The notes below the pieces were generated by a model. The model ran no database searches, had not been told where the DNA came from, and worked only from the letters and a program-made list of their open reading frames with translations. A program made the position numbers and the translations under genes. A stretch of 64,000 nucleotides of DNA from Doryteuthis pealeii (taxonomy: Eukaryota > Mollusca > Cephalopoda > Myopsida > Loliginidae): the NCBI GenBank assembly GCA_023376005.1, contig CM042181.1, positions 24,540,468 through 24,604,467 of the forward strand, read 5' to 3'. The first letter of the stretch is position 1. Each line of letters begins with the position of its first letter. Positions 50,365 through 62,879 of this stretch are shown piece by piece.

Positions 50365-50535
50365 TAACAGGTTGTCCTAGGTTACATGTTATCAACCTCT
50401 AATCTTATTGAATGGCCAATGTTAAAGAGCTCCACTAATTACCTTTAGCTAGGGGGAGAACTGGTTTCATGCCTGTCCTTAAAGTGTGAATTGAACATTA
50501 TCTGCTTCAATTGGATTTTAAATTTGGTTTGCCAC
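50365..50535 (-). mobile_element. Family 2 SINE (decayed)
   Basis: Same block order as other minus-strand family 2 copies: CCAATGTTAAAGAGCTCC, TTACCTTTAGCTAGGGGGAG, CATGCCTGTCCTTAAAGTGT and AATTGAAC. The head is not recognisable. Confidence 0.5.
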
Positions 50536-50570
50536 TTTTATTCTCCAGTTATTAATTAGCCGACCCAAAC

Positions 50571-50605
50571 TTTTTGTGTAAAGACTTTTAGTCTTTACAC
50601 AAAAA
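50571..50605. repeat. Perfect 16-bp hairpin
   Basis: TTTTTGTGTAAAGACT (50571-50586), loop TTT, exact reverse complement 50590-50605. It sits just before a family 3 SINE. It might be the palindromic tip of a lost element. Confidence 0.8.
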
Positions 50606-50614
50606 TAATATAAA

Positions 50615-50760
50615 TGTGATAACGTAGTTATTTACTAAGATTAGCTTAGTTGTCGCACAAGCCTAGACATATAAGCATCCAGTGAGATTTGAACTCACTA
50701 CCTCATAGTAACTGATCTGCGAGACTAACCTGTTAACCATTACACCACAATGGTGTCCTG
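50615..50760 (-). mobile_element. tRNA-derived SINE, family 3 (well preserved)
   Basis: On the minus strand: box A TGTGGTGTAATGGTTAAC (50732-50749) and box B GAGTTCAAATCTC (50684-50696) with tRNA-like spacing, then a short body (reverse of TTGTCGCACAAGCCTAGAC) ending in the AAGATTAGCTTAG block. Reference copy for family 3. Confidence 0.85.
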
Positions 50761-51960
50761 TAATAAAGTTGTTTAAAATTCAGTACTTTTAGTAACCTTA
50801 GAGCTTCATGCTTTAAATAAGATATAGCAAGAAATTGTATTTTATACAATAAAATTGTTAATAACTGTATATAGTACATATATTTATGGTTGAAGTTTTC
50901 ATTTGCCAAATCTATATCAATTATGTGTGATATGGACTAAAGAGTGATGTGATAATATCTGCTCATGTAAGGATTTGTACTAAATAGAGTAAAACAACTT
51001 CTGGAACTGGTTTTATGTATTTTCCTTTTTTCTTTTTTTTTTTTTTCTTTTTTTTAACCTCACAAATACTTTTTTCCTTTACATAGTTGCATATTATCCT
51101 ACTTCCTGGTTCTCTGCCAGGGAAGCTGTAAGTTCTCAGACTGCCAACCAACCCAAAACTATGGTAGGTAAATATCTTCCCGATATTTACCCTCTCCCCC
51201 TCACCTGCTTATTCTCCTTTCTCAGCTGTATCAGTAACAGCAGCAGCAGCAGCAGCCATGAACAAGTTGCAGCTGGGATAAGTGGTTGCTTTACCTCAAA
51301 ACTGCTGTTTTCTTGTATCTCCACATGGCACATACCTGACAGTGTTTATCTCCCCTTGATTCTGAAGCTAACCGCTAGGGCATCCGTTCTGTTTACATTT
51401 GTATTTTTTTCTAATAATAATTTTGGGATCTTCTGCTCTTTTTGGAAGAGATATATAAGTATTTAATTTATTTGTTTGTTAATAAATATCCGTGGAAAGG
51501 TCAATTAATAGTGTAGTTGGGCCAATATTAGCAGGGACATTTTTTTGCTCTCCGATACATTTTTATGCTTACATGTGTGTATCTGTAAGAAGGGCTTTTA
51601 TTTTAATGTGGCCTAGTTTTCAGAAATTTTTTTTTTTGGGGGGGGGGTAAATCATATCTTATAAAAATAAAGCATACATTTAATTATGATTTGATAATTA
51701 CCCTTTTTTTTCTTTTTTTTTTTAATATCAAATTAGAAAGCATTGAAAGTAGTGTGCCTCTTTTTGTATGTTTATTTTTTTGTAATGAGAAAAAAATTCC
51801 ATATTTGAGATCTGCTCAAGCGATGAATTCTTTTTTTAAAGCTATCCAAAGAACTGTCAATTTTTAATAATTAAACAGTTATTTTTGTGTTGTTGCCGGG
51901 GAGGTGCATGTGGCAAAATAAACTGCAAGTATGTGGCAAAATGCCATCTAAGTTTAAGTT
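50761..51960. other. Non-coding stretch
   Basis: A broken poly-T (51028-51056), a CAG run of about 6 units (51239-51256), and a poly-T/poly-G pair (about 51629-51648). A 101-codon frame (51161-51466) over the CAG run has no recognisable domain or splice-site support. Confidence 0.35.
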
Positions 51961-52101
51961 CCTGATGCGGCTGTTTGTTTTGTCTTTGCACTAATACTCT
52001 TGAGAATGCTCAGATATGGATAAAATAGTAGGGCAGACTCTGGTTTTGTATTCTTTACAGAACAACCGGTCTTAAAGGAAAGACTTTGACTTCAAAACCT
52101 G
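51961..52101 (+). mobile_element. Family 2 SINE fragment
   Basis: GCACTAATACTCTTGAGAAT, AGTAGGGCAGACTCTGG, CAACCGGTCTTAAAGG and TTCAAAACCTG match the 3' body in plus orientation. Confidence 0.55.
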
Positions 52102-52343
52102 AAAGGTATTGTTCTGAGAATATGTGGCACACTGTTGCACCCCCAAAACAAGTGTAGTTGGCAATCACCAATGCAGTTCAATTGGTTAATGATTTATCAT
52201 CAATGTTGTTGATTGAACATTTTGAAATGTTTATTAAGCTGTGTCAATATACAATTGCCATATTATGTCTTAAATTTATTTACAAAATTCAAAAACAAAT
52301 TCATTCTATTCTTGATTTGGTCAAAAACTTTTCAGCATTTCTT

Positions 52344-52633
52344 GGTAATCTGAACATTAGAGAATAATGAGAGTAAAATCCCCTTGTTTGTTTCCCTTTG
52401 AGGAAGCCGTATGTTTTGGTCGGCCATTTTCATTTCACTGTAAATCTACACTGAAAATACGAATTTGTTTGAATCCATACAACTGCATGTTTTAACACGA
52501 AAATAACATAAAATGTGTTCTTAATAATAACAACTAAGTTCATTTCAAATAATGTGCAAAACATACGGCTTCCTCAAAGTGAAATAAACAAGGGGAGGTT
52601 ACTCTAATTTATGTAGCTAATGTTCAGATTACC
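52344..52633. mobile_element. MITE with ~76-bp terminal inverted repeats
   Basis: Arms 52344-52418 and 52557-52633 share GGTAATCTGAACATTAG, CCCCTTGTTT and TTTGAGGAAGCCGTATG in mirrored order. The interior of about 140 bp is AT-rich. No transposase. A related copy is at 49495-49690. Confidence 0.8.
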
Positions 52634-53809
52634 CATTTCTTTATATTTACCTGTAATGGCTTTTTTCACCTGATCTTGTTTTGAAATTTATTTTTTAAAA
52701 CTTTTTGTATAGGAACATCAATCATATTTAAAGTCTTCCTATCTAATTGAATGCTTTGTGTTTGGTTGGTTTTAATAGCACATTAATCTGTCTGGGGTTA
52801 TTTTATGCTTAGAGGTTAGGAGTACACTTTTGTAGTTAATGGTTTTAATGATATATTAGCATTGTTGGGGGATCATGTTGACTGGTTACTTTTGTATGGT
52901 ATTGATTAGATTTGCTTTTATATTTTTTGATGTGAGTTTGTTTTTCTCAAAAAGGACAGAATGTCATCTATGTTGACATTTTCAAATAGATCTTTCATAT
53001 TATTTGGATTAAAAACCGTTTTATGATGGAGTGAAAGCTCCACATTATATGAATGTTTAACAGTGCAGGATGTTTGTCATGCTTCACACTGTGGTTGTTG
53101 TTCTTGTTTAGGTATAAAGGAGTGTATAAGACTTGTGTGACCAATGCGTAATCAGGATATAGTGACTTGTTCCTTTCTAGACTTCCTAAAAGCTGGTCTC
53201 CAGTCTCCCAAAGTGGGTTTGATTCGGAAGAGTTTGTTGTGGATGTTGTTATTCCAGCACTGTTGCCATTTTGTATGAAAGAATCTATTAATTTTAGGTT
53301 TCAAGCCAGTATATGGAATCTTGAATAAATAAAATAAATTTGTATTTGAGAAAAGATCAATTTACAGAGCATTGGTAGTTACAAGTATTATTTTCACCAC
53401 TAGAATGTATCAACAATTTTATACATTGAGGCATCATGGGTAATCTTGCAGCTCCATTATTACTGAATACCAAGTTCAATCCTTGCTGGATATATCATCC
53501 TGCCTGTGGTAAACATTTTCAAGAGATTTTTTAAAAATCATTTTGGATATAAAAATACTTGAATCATTATTTGAACAATTGAATCTACTTAATTTTAATT
53601 TAACTTGTTACTAAAACTACTTTCTTTTTTCTTCTTCTCCTGAGTGCTCCTGCACTGTAATGTTGATTTCTGTTTCTAGGACAAGTAAAAACCAGTTTTT
53701 CTTTTGAACTAAAAATGAGTGAAATATATTCAATTATCTATAAACTATTATGCTAAACTGTGTGTGTCCAAGGTTCATGGCTAAACAGAGGAACTGATTT
53801 TTTTGGATG
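52634..53809. other. Non-coding stretch, possible SINE debris
   Basis: TTATGCTTAGAGGTTAGGAG (about 52803) recurs at 18127 and, reversed, near 35150, indicating a shared dispersed repeat. A tRNA-box-like ACCAAGTTCAATCCTTG occurs near 53467. No gene recognised. Confidence 0.35.
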
Positions 53810-53981
53810 GATAATAACTTAACCCCAGGGATCCCAATTTATCTTACCTCTCTGCAGAGGATGCAGTCAGTGTATCCTAGGTTGCTTACAGTGACTGCTT
53901 TTACTTAAATGGTCACCCATCTTAGTATTGAACAGGCTCTTAAACTTTGCTGATCTTGCAAGAACCGGTGCTTTCAACATG
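53810..53981 (-). mobile_element. 5S-rRNA-derived SINE
   Basis: The minus strand of about 53909-53977 reads CACCGGTTCTTGCAAGATC, then AGCCTG, TCAATACTAAGATGGGTGACC. This follows 5S rRNA order (GATCTCGGAAGCTAAG, GCCTGGTTAGTACTTGGATG, GAGACC) including the box A and box C area. The body beyond (53820-53908) carries GCAGAGGATGCAGTCAGTG, partly shared with family 4. SINEs with 5S heads form the SINE3 class. Too diverged to be a working 5S gene. Confidence 0.7.
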
Positions 53982-54106
53982 ATTTAATGTAATATGTCAA
54001 ATTCTTGAGTACATTATTTTAGATTTATGTTCTGATATGTTAATTCTATTAAGATTTCTTTTGTTTCATTTTATTGTATGAATTGTTATAATTTTGCTTT
54101 TTTTAA

Positions 54107-55113
<1,007 letters not shown>

Positions 55114-55236
55114 ATTACCAAGTTGAGCCTACTTTGGCACAAGGCCAGAAGTATGGAGCCTTCTAGTGAGAATCAAACTTGATAACAATGGTCTACAAGT
55201 CTAACTTACTAACAATTACATTATACATAGTGTCCT
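55114..55236 (-). mobile_element. tRNA-derived SINE, family 3
   Basis: The reversed head (TAACAATTACATTATAC) and box B region (AGAATCAAACTTG) with the body TTGGCACAAGGCCAGAAGTA. Confidence 0.6.
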
Positions 55237-55329
55237 GCTTCACTTCAATGTTTTTTGGTTTTTTGTTTTGTTTTTCAAAGCACCATTCACTTTTCATTCC
55301 TACTCTTTGAACTTTAAAATACTTCAAAT

Positions 55330-55450
55330 AGTTATTTACTAAGCTAAGTTTATATTATACACAATGTCAAAAATATTGCGGCATCCAGTAAGGATCAACC
55401 TCACTAGTATGTTATCTTAGTTCATTAACCATTACACTCCTAAAATGTCC
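55330..55450 (-). mobile_element. tRNA-derived SINE, family 3
   Basis: GTTATTTACTAAGCTAAGTT body, the reversed box B area AGGATCAACCTCAC and head TTAACCATTACACTCC. It lies about 95 bp from the previous copy, in the same orientation. Confidence 0.65.
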
Positions 55451-55673
55451 TAATGCAAATATTTACATTAACTTGTTGCTTATGTGTGTGTGTGTTTGTG
55501 TATAAAATAAGTATTTAGCCAAATGATAAAAATATTTTTAACATAATCTCCCTTTTTAATGCACTGAATTCAGTGGTGAATATTAAATGCAAAGATTAAA
55601 CATACAAGAAACATTTGTGATCAGAATTCAACTCATAACTATGTCAAGCGACAAATTTATTGATTCACACTCT

Positions 55674-55866
55674 GTATGTGTGTGTGTGTGTGTGTGTGTG
55701 TACATATAAAGCTGCTGTGTTTATTCCAGATCTACATAAAATCGTGTTGCCAAAACAACTGCTTCTTCCAAATTCAAACAAGCTTCTGAGTTGTCTGCTA
55801 AGTAAAATATGTATATATGTATATACTACACGTTTAAAAAAAAAAACACACACACACACACACACA
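55674..55866. repeat. (TG)n and (CA)n runs facing each other
   Basis: A TG run (about 55675-55701) and a CA run (about 55847-55866) about 145 bp apart could pair in single strands. Confidence 0.7.
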
Positions 55867-56153
55867 CTAGATTATTAGAAAATAAAGATGAAATTGGTTA
55901 CCTATGTTTTATTATCTATTTTCAATCTTATTTTTAAAGTAAGATAAATTTATTTACCCACAAAACCATTTTTTTTTCTCCTTCATGTTGCTTTCTTGTA
56001 TGCACACGTGTGTGTAAGGTTGTATTAGTTAGATATTCATGTTATTAATTCACCAAATTTTAAAATAGAATTTCTATCAATTTTATTTTCAGTTTAAATC
56101 CATGTAATTGTTGTGCATGGACATTATGGAATTTCCACTAGAAGTTTAGAAAC

Positions 56154-56184
<31 letters not shown>

Positions 56185-57109
56185 CATCACTTTGATATTC
56201 ATGAGGTTTCTTCTAAAATTTCTCTCTCTTTCATACATTCTATCACTTTATCTGTTTTGAATGAATAAAAGTTCTCAATTTTTTTATAAAGTAAAATTAT
56301 TGATTTTCTTTTTAATGAAAGAAAAAAAAGGTAAAGTTTCATCTGAGAAATTCAGACAAAACTTTTACATTTTATAAGATAAGAATGTTAAAAATAAGAT
56401 TTTGATCTTGACTGAATAACCAGTGTAGTTATAAATTTATTTTGGTTATTGAGTGATACCATACATGAAGTATAAAAAATTGCAGAAGATCATACAAGAG
56501 GTGGTGAAAAGTTCAGGAACAACCCCAAAAGAAATATCTTTGAGCCATCTTTTCTTTTTTTTTTTTTTTTTTTTTTCTCTCAAGTTTCTTTAACCCTTAA
56601 ACAACACAACAACACAAAAAACCAACCCTTATACATAATCATATCTTATGCATTCTTTCAAACAAGAATTCTTTCTTTTTTGAATCCCTTATCCTTCTTA
56701 GAAATAGAACCACTGCTCCCCCTCCCCACCCCCGGTTAATCTCCTGCCCTTCTTCAGTCAGGCCTACCTTGTCTTGTCAAGCATTGTAGTTCAAGTGTTA
56801 ATGGCAAGGGAAGGGGATACACTTATGTATACATTTGGGTAAACTCACTGGTGCATTTTATGGGTAATTTCTTAGCACCCTCTACCAGTTAACCCTTTCT
56901 CTACCTCATATTGTCTTTTAATGTGCATCTCTTCTCTTTTCCAAACAGAACACCTCGTTATGTTCTGTGTGGCCCCTACCCCATATCTTTTTATTCTGTC
57001 AACCCCCCCCCCCCATCTTTCTCTTCTCTGTTTCTACTCTCACCCATATCTTTCGCCCTTCTGTCTCCATCTGTCTTTCCTATTTTTGTCTTTTTTGATT
57101 TCTTTTGTT
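55867..57109. other. Non-coding stretch
   Basis: Pure T runs at 56159-56184 and 56555-56576. GTGGTGAAAAGTTC near 56503 resembles the GAAAAGTTC of inverted-repeat termini elsewhere (4513, 40810). No gene recognised. Confidence 0.4.
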
Positions 57110-57149
57110 GCTATCTATCTATCTATCTATCTATCTCTCTCTCTATCTA

Positions 57150-57184
<35 letters not shown>

Positions 57185-57189
57185 CTCTA

Positions 57190-57243
<54 letters not shown>
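57110..57243. repeat. CTAT/CT/TA compound microsatellite
   Basis: CTAT units, CT runs, then about 25 TA units. Overlapping S/L/Y/I frames are artefacts. Confidence 0.95.
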
Positions 57244-57247
<4 letters not shown>

Positions 57248-57524
57248 CAATAGCCGACATGGTTACTGTGCATCGCCTAAGATAATATAGCTTGAGAGAT
57301 ATACTTAATAGCCATATTATCAGCCTGTCCACCTCTGGGCATGTATATTTGTATAAGCTGAGTCACGCCCATTTTTATAATCCGTTACCTTGTTCCCTAC
57401 TGACCCATTATGACATGATGCAGGTTTTAAAAAATGTATTTTTCTCTTGTATAATATAAGTGTCGTGCATGTCCTTGAGTAATTCATAGAAATTTTTGAT
57501 TTAGTATTAGGAGAAATCTTTACT

Positions 57525-57605
57525 TTACCACACAGATTCAAACTGCTACTTATATACTGAATTGGCAAAGGCCAGTATTGAACCCCAAACCAACTGAACT
57601 AAAAC
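57525..57605 (-). mobile_element. Family 1 SINE, truncated
   Basis: TACTTTACCACACAGATTC and GCAAAGGCCAGTATTGAACC match the box B half of family 1; the rest is missing. A TA run (57608-57658) abuts the head end. Confidence 0.7.
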
Positions 57606-57607
57606 GG

Positions 57608-57658
<51 letters not shown>
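57608..57658. repeat. (TA)n microsatellite
   Basis: About 25 TA units. Confidence 0.95.
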
Positions 57659-57660
<2 letters not shown>

Positions 57661-59823
57661 AACAACATATCATTGTGACATTTTTTATTAGAGCAATACA
57701 CTTTTAATGCTGTTAGACATGTGTTTATCTTAAATGTCATTTGTTTAATCCTCCAATGGAAATAACTATGAAATACTAATTAGAATCCTTCACTCTTTCC
57801 TAAACAGAAGCATCAATACTATCCTGAATAATTGTTATAATGGGAACCTAACAGATCCACACGTGTGTGTGTGTGTATTAACAACTAAAATATTAAAACT
57901 CTCTATTCCTCTTACTGTAAGTATGTATTTAAATAAGTGGAATTATGTTATATTCAGTTCATATTATTTCACTGTATTTATATATTGAGCATCTTTTATT
58001 TATCAAATTCCTACAATCTTTTTGTTGCTTTACTAATGTTGATATTACAACTTGATTTATTCTAATTCTTAAAGCATTTTAATACTGTTGTGCTAATAAA
58101 AATCTTGTGAAGTCCTATTTATATTTTTCTGGTTACAAAAATAAGTATATCATAATATAGGTACCGACAATTTGTGTTCATTTTCATTTTAAAAACGAAT
58201 TAAAATTAATCAAATCAATTATTTAAGGTCAGATTTTTTGTTTTCAGTTGAAAACAGTAAAAATATTACATATGTAATTTATTTTTAATACATTTTAAAC
58301 AATTAAGTTCAAAAAATTTGACCACAATGGACACTGTGAAGTATTTAGGGAATTTTTTTAAAAACCCAGATTATTTAAGATTTTAAGACTTAATACATTA
58401 AATACACTATGTACAGAAAAATGACTAACTTCTTTATCAATTTAAATGAAATATTTTTCTTTCTTTTTTTAAAACCACACAGAAAAACTAAAGAGTATAT
58501 ATATATATATAATTTGTGTTTACAAAAATTCAGTGAGAAATATGTTAAAAAATGTAGAGGGCCAGATTGATTAGAAGAAAAAAACAAAACAAAAACAGAA
58601 TCACCAAAAATCAGGGAATTAACTGATTTTAATAAAATTTTCAGTGTTGCCTTATTAATCAACAAATTCTTTTTTTTTTTTTTTTTTTTTTTTTTTGTAT
58701 TACTGAATTGTTTCAATCAAACTCATTCAATGGAAATAAATAGAAATTCTTTAAAATGAATATTACTGTTAGTCATAGTAGTGTCTAGAACAAAAATGTA
58801 TACCTAATTTATAGATAACATTCATATAAAATATGAAATGCCTAATTCTAAGTTTTAAATTTTAGATTCTAAAAACAAATTTATTTAATAACAATCCTAC
58901 TTTAGTATTGTTATCTAATAGTTTTTAGAGAAAACTCAATTGAAAAGTTAGGCCCCCATCATTTTAGACATAACAAATATCGATGTATAATTTTTTTCAT
59001 TGATAATCTAAAAGACAATTATATACATAAGCAACAGAATAAAAAAGCTGGAAAAAAATCAGTTTTTAAATAAAATAACTAATGCATTATAAAATTCATT
59101 CATTAATAAATCAACTCTGATAATTTCATTAAAATCAGATAATTCCCTGATTTTTGGTAAAATATTTTCAATCAGGGGGTTAAATTTATTTTGTAAAAAT
59201 GTGAAGTCAAAATTGGCAGTACCTATCATAATACAGATACACATTAATATCATATGTGCACACACGTGCAATCTGCATTTCTTTGTTTTTTGTTGTTTTT
59301 TTTTTATATTTGGAGAGGGGGGGTTAACAGCCAAACAAAGGCATCTTTTATGTTTAACTTGGTTCCTGGTTATCCATCTATATCCTGCTCTGAAGTTTGC
59401 TTCATACTGCTGGGGCCTAGTGATCCACTGATTATGCCCTTACTGACCTTCTTATCTCTGGTTGTACACAAGCGTTCTCTCCCCCCTCCCCAGCAGTCGT
59501 TTGATGGTGCTAACCTACTTTCTTTTTTCTTTATTCACAACCTTCTTGGTAAATAGCAGTGCACTAATCTCTGTATTTAAAAGAGAGATGGGGTATTGTT
59601 ACAGTTTAGTAGGTGGTTCAGATTAACATCCTTGGCTTGAATACTTTTTATTCTTTTAATCTGTTTGTTGCCAACAACTTGTCTTGGGTTACACTTTCTG
59701 TTTGGAACATTAAAAACTCACATTTACGTTTTGTTTTATAAGAACACACTTAAATGCCACCAAAGGCAGCATCTCTATTGAGAGATTTATTAAGAGATAC
59801 AAATTTTGTGTAAATGTTTTTGT
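57659..59823. other. AT-rich stretch, no gene seen
   Basis: Contains a 27-T run (58670-58696). CAAAAATCAGGGAATTAAC (58605) and TAATTCCCTGATTTTTGG (about 59139) are inverted and 535 bp apart, possibly termini of another decayed palindromic element. Confidence 0.4.
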
Positions 59824-60337
59824 TGAGAAAAGGTTCAACTTGCAAATCATCCTCAAAATTAAAACGGAAACTTATTTGGTTGTAATCCATCACAGTTTAA
59901 CTACAGTGTATGAATGAACTTTTTTGTGAATTGGGTTATGGTTTAGGGGTTTGGGGATTAAGGTTGTTTTTAATTATGTATTGCTTTAAAAAAATAAAAG
60001 AACCCAAATTACTATACATTTAATTAACCACTGAAATTAATTATTGAATCTAACGGTAGACACATTAGTCTCGGTATTGCAATGTATAATTTCAATTAAA
60101 CTTGGTTTTAAAAAAATATTTTTCAACATGTATAGTAATTTTGGGTTTTTTGTTGTTGTTTTTTTTTTTTTTGTTTTTTTTTAAGCAATACGTAATTAAA
60201 AACGACCTTAATCCCCTAAACCATAACCTAATTTGCAAAAAAGTTCATTCATACACTGTAATTAAACTGTCATGGATTACCACCAAATAAGTTTCCGTTT
60301 TAATTTTGACGACGATTTGTAAGTTTAACTGAGAAAA
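59824..60337. mobile_element. Large fold-back element (~200-bp arms)
   Basis: The left arm (about 59824-60019) and right arm (60128-60337) are reverse complements over long blocks such as CAAAATTAAAACGGAAAC, ACAGTGTATGAATGAAC and GGTTATGGTTTAGGGG. The spacer is about 108 bp. The right arm lacks a TTTGGGG block and carries expanded T-runs. No coding capacity. Confidence 0.85.
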
Positions 60338-60639
60338 ATGAAAATGCTGAGACAAGTTCCAATTACCAACTAGACTGCATTTCATTCATGTTAAATGTCC
60401 TTAGAGAAAAACCTGAATTGTATATCTTCTTCATCCTACTCCTCACCTGTTAATGGATAAGAGAGAGAGAGGGTATATTAGGCATTGTAATGACAACTGG
60501 TCAAGAAGGAAAACTCTGAATTCAAATTTCTTACCAACACCTCATGGTCCTTATGGTAAGGCCTATTACTCTCTTAAGTCCTACAATGATGATGTGATGG
60601 GGGATTTATATCTTTAAAAAGAATTTCTCTGAATGTTTG

Positions 60640-60822
60640 AGATGAGGCTTGTTCTGACTATTGTCCTCATCTTCATTGTTATTTGTACAACGTTTCGGCC
60701 AATATGCCCTCCGGCCTTCTTCAGGTATTTCTTGTCGGACTCTGGAACCTTCTCGGACTTGGGAAATGTTGTACAGATAACAATGAAGATGAGGACAATA
60801 GTCCAAATAACGCAGATAATAC
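60640..60822. mobile_element. Fold-back element of the GTATTG family (short copy)
   Basis: Core arms 60658-60691 and 60769-60802 mirror each other (CTATTGTCCTCATCTTCATT and its reverse). The right end terminates in AATAC followed by TA (60823-60824). Between the arms is the block GGCCAATATGCCCTCCGGCC. Same family as 62880-63244. Confidence 0.75.
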
Positions 60823-60824
60823 TA

Positions 60825-61395
60825 AAAAAAAAAATGTTTAGATTTTGCGTGGAGAAATTAACTTTTATTATTAATCCCAGTTAAGTTTATTTGGGTGAGA
60901 AAAGGGATATGTTAAATTAACCCTTTATCACTTTTATCAATTCCCCTGTCTGGCCAACAAGAATCCTAGTGGAATGCTGCCCTTTGCCTACTGAACCTAA
61001 AAGTCAAATTAATCTGCCAAGACAAAGATACTTCTTCTTCTTCTCTTCTTCCATTAACTGCTTCTTCCCTTCTCCTTCCGATGCTACACATATAATGCAA
61101 AGGTCTCTTTTAACCCAACAAGTGTCTTGATACCCTAGAACTTGGCTTCACTATGACTCACACTTCATCTACAGCTTTAAAGCTCAAACTATTCTTAGCT
61201 ACTGCATTGACAGTTATTTTAGAGGCCTTTTGACATTCTTGTCTTTGCAGCCTTACATCTGTGTATTAAATTTTAAATGCTTGCTTTTTGCCTTGGGTGT
61301 GTCCCTCTGAACAAAGGCCATGTTGAGTGCTGGATTTTTTTTATTTTATCTGTATTTATAGCAGTGACAAAACTTGCTCTTCTATTTTGGATCCT

Positions 61396-61438
<43 letters not shown>

Positions 61439-61794
61439 CTCGTTCGATGATGAATCATGATTGTGTTGGTTCAGAGCACTTGATTGAAGCTCTTCAAGCA
61501 CATTTGTTTTTTGTTTTTTTTGTTTGTTTTTAACAATGTGACATTGATGAGTATTGCTGCAAGAAAGCTTTTATTTTACATCTTACTTTCAGTGATTTCT
61601 AAAAATAGTTTAAAACAAGTTGTTACTAAGGTTACAAAATTAAAATATAGGATGTGGGGGTGGGTGTTGAATTGCTTTATTATTTGTGGGGGATTTGGAC
61701 ATTGGCTTGAAATTTTACTCTTAGATTTTTGAGTTTCCAAAAGAAATTTTGAAACACACTAAATGATGAAGGGGGAAAAGGGGGGTTAGCAGTG
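60825..61794. other. Non-coding stretch
   Basis: A CTT-rich run near 61031-61060 and a 39-T run (61397-61435), the longest pure homopolymer in the right flank. No gene recognised. Confidence 0.4.
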
Positions 61795-62012
61795 TGGCCT
61801 TATTGTTAGTGTCAGACAGACAGCAAGGGAGTCTATCCCTTTTTCACCAGCACTAGACCAGGGAGATTATATTTGTATTTAAGGTGGAGTGCCACACCTA
61901 CCATCAGTTCCCCACAGATCAAAGTTGCACTACCCATGCTGAGTTGGTGAGGGCTGGTATCAAACCCGAACTTTGTAATTCCTTGCCAGATGCTATACCC
62001 ACTGAGCTAATC
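61795..62012 (-). mobile_element. tRNA-derived SINE, family 1 (well preserved)
   Basis: On the minus strand: box A TTAGCTCAGTGGGTATAGC (61992-62010) and box B GGTTTGATACC (61956-61966), then the family 1 body with CTCACCAACTCAGC and GGTCTAGTGCTGG. Reference copy for family 1. Confidence 0.9.
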
Positions 62013-62879
62013 CTCTTCATTCAAATTTTATCTGACTTTTAGTAAAATCCCTTTTTTTATTCCAACTCTATCTCGCTAAAATAAAAACTGTAAAGAGATC
62101 CAGTTACCCTGGAGTTAGAGGTAGGTGCTGTGTGAATAAGTGTTCCTGGCAGTGGTACTAGCATGACACTGACCGGTTAAAGATGTCAAGATATTGTAGT
62201 TCATGTTCTTCTTTTTTTTTTTTTATCTCCATGTGGTGGCTGGAATGTTCTTTAGTTATTAACACGTGGGGTCTGGAATGACAGTCATCATCTGCAGCAG
62301 CAGCAGCAGCCTGAGTATGTGTGCTGAAAGAGAATGTTGGATGAATGACAATATATAAAAAGCACACCGCAACAAAAAATGTGTGTTCTATGAACAGTAA
62401 CATTATAATAAGAGAAAAATGACAATGAGTTTACAGGTAAAACATAAAATGCATTTCACATAGAAAAAGAAGAAAGCTAAATTGTTCACTTTATATTCAG
62501 AATGAAAGAAATTCAAAACCTGTATGAATGCTCTGTGACTTGACAAGTTGTGGCTTCATGCACCCCCAATAAATAACATGGGGACCCATGTAGCTTCACT
62601 TATTTTAATGGCAGAATGTTCCTCAGTTGTGGGTTTTTCTAATACAAGGTTTGATCAAAAAGTTGGGAGACCGAAACTTGACATTAAAAAAAAATTCAAA
62701 TGAAAATCTATACATATCTAAACAGTTTATAAAAGTGATGTCTTTTTTTTTTTTTTTTTTTTTTTTTTTATAGCAGTTTTTCTTGTTTCTTGGGTCAGAT
62801 TGTAATATATAAGTAGCTTCAAACGATTTCAAGAGTTTCAAAGGTGCTTTAACTAATAGAAAACTCCCTGGAATAATTA
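62013..62879. other. Non-coding stretch
   Basis: A GCA run (about 62295-62311) and a 27-T run (62743-62769). No gene recognised. Confidence 0.4.

Noticed and set aside
51239..51256. CAG run as a polyglutamine/polyserine exon
   Set aside because: No splice sites or conserved flanking protein; a short intronic trinucleotide repeat.
53909..53981. Possible functional 5S rRNA gene
   Set aside because: Only the 3' half is recognisable, with many changes and no 5' portion.
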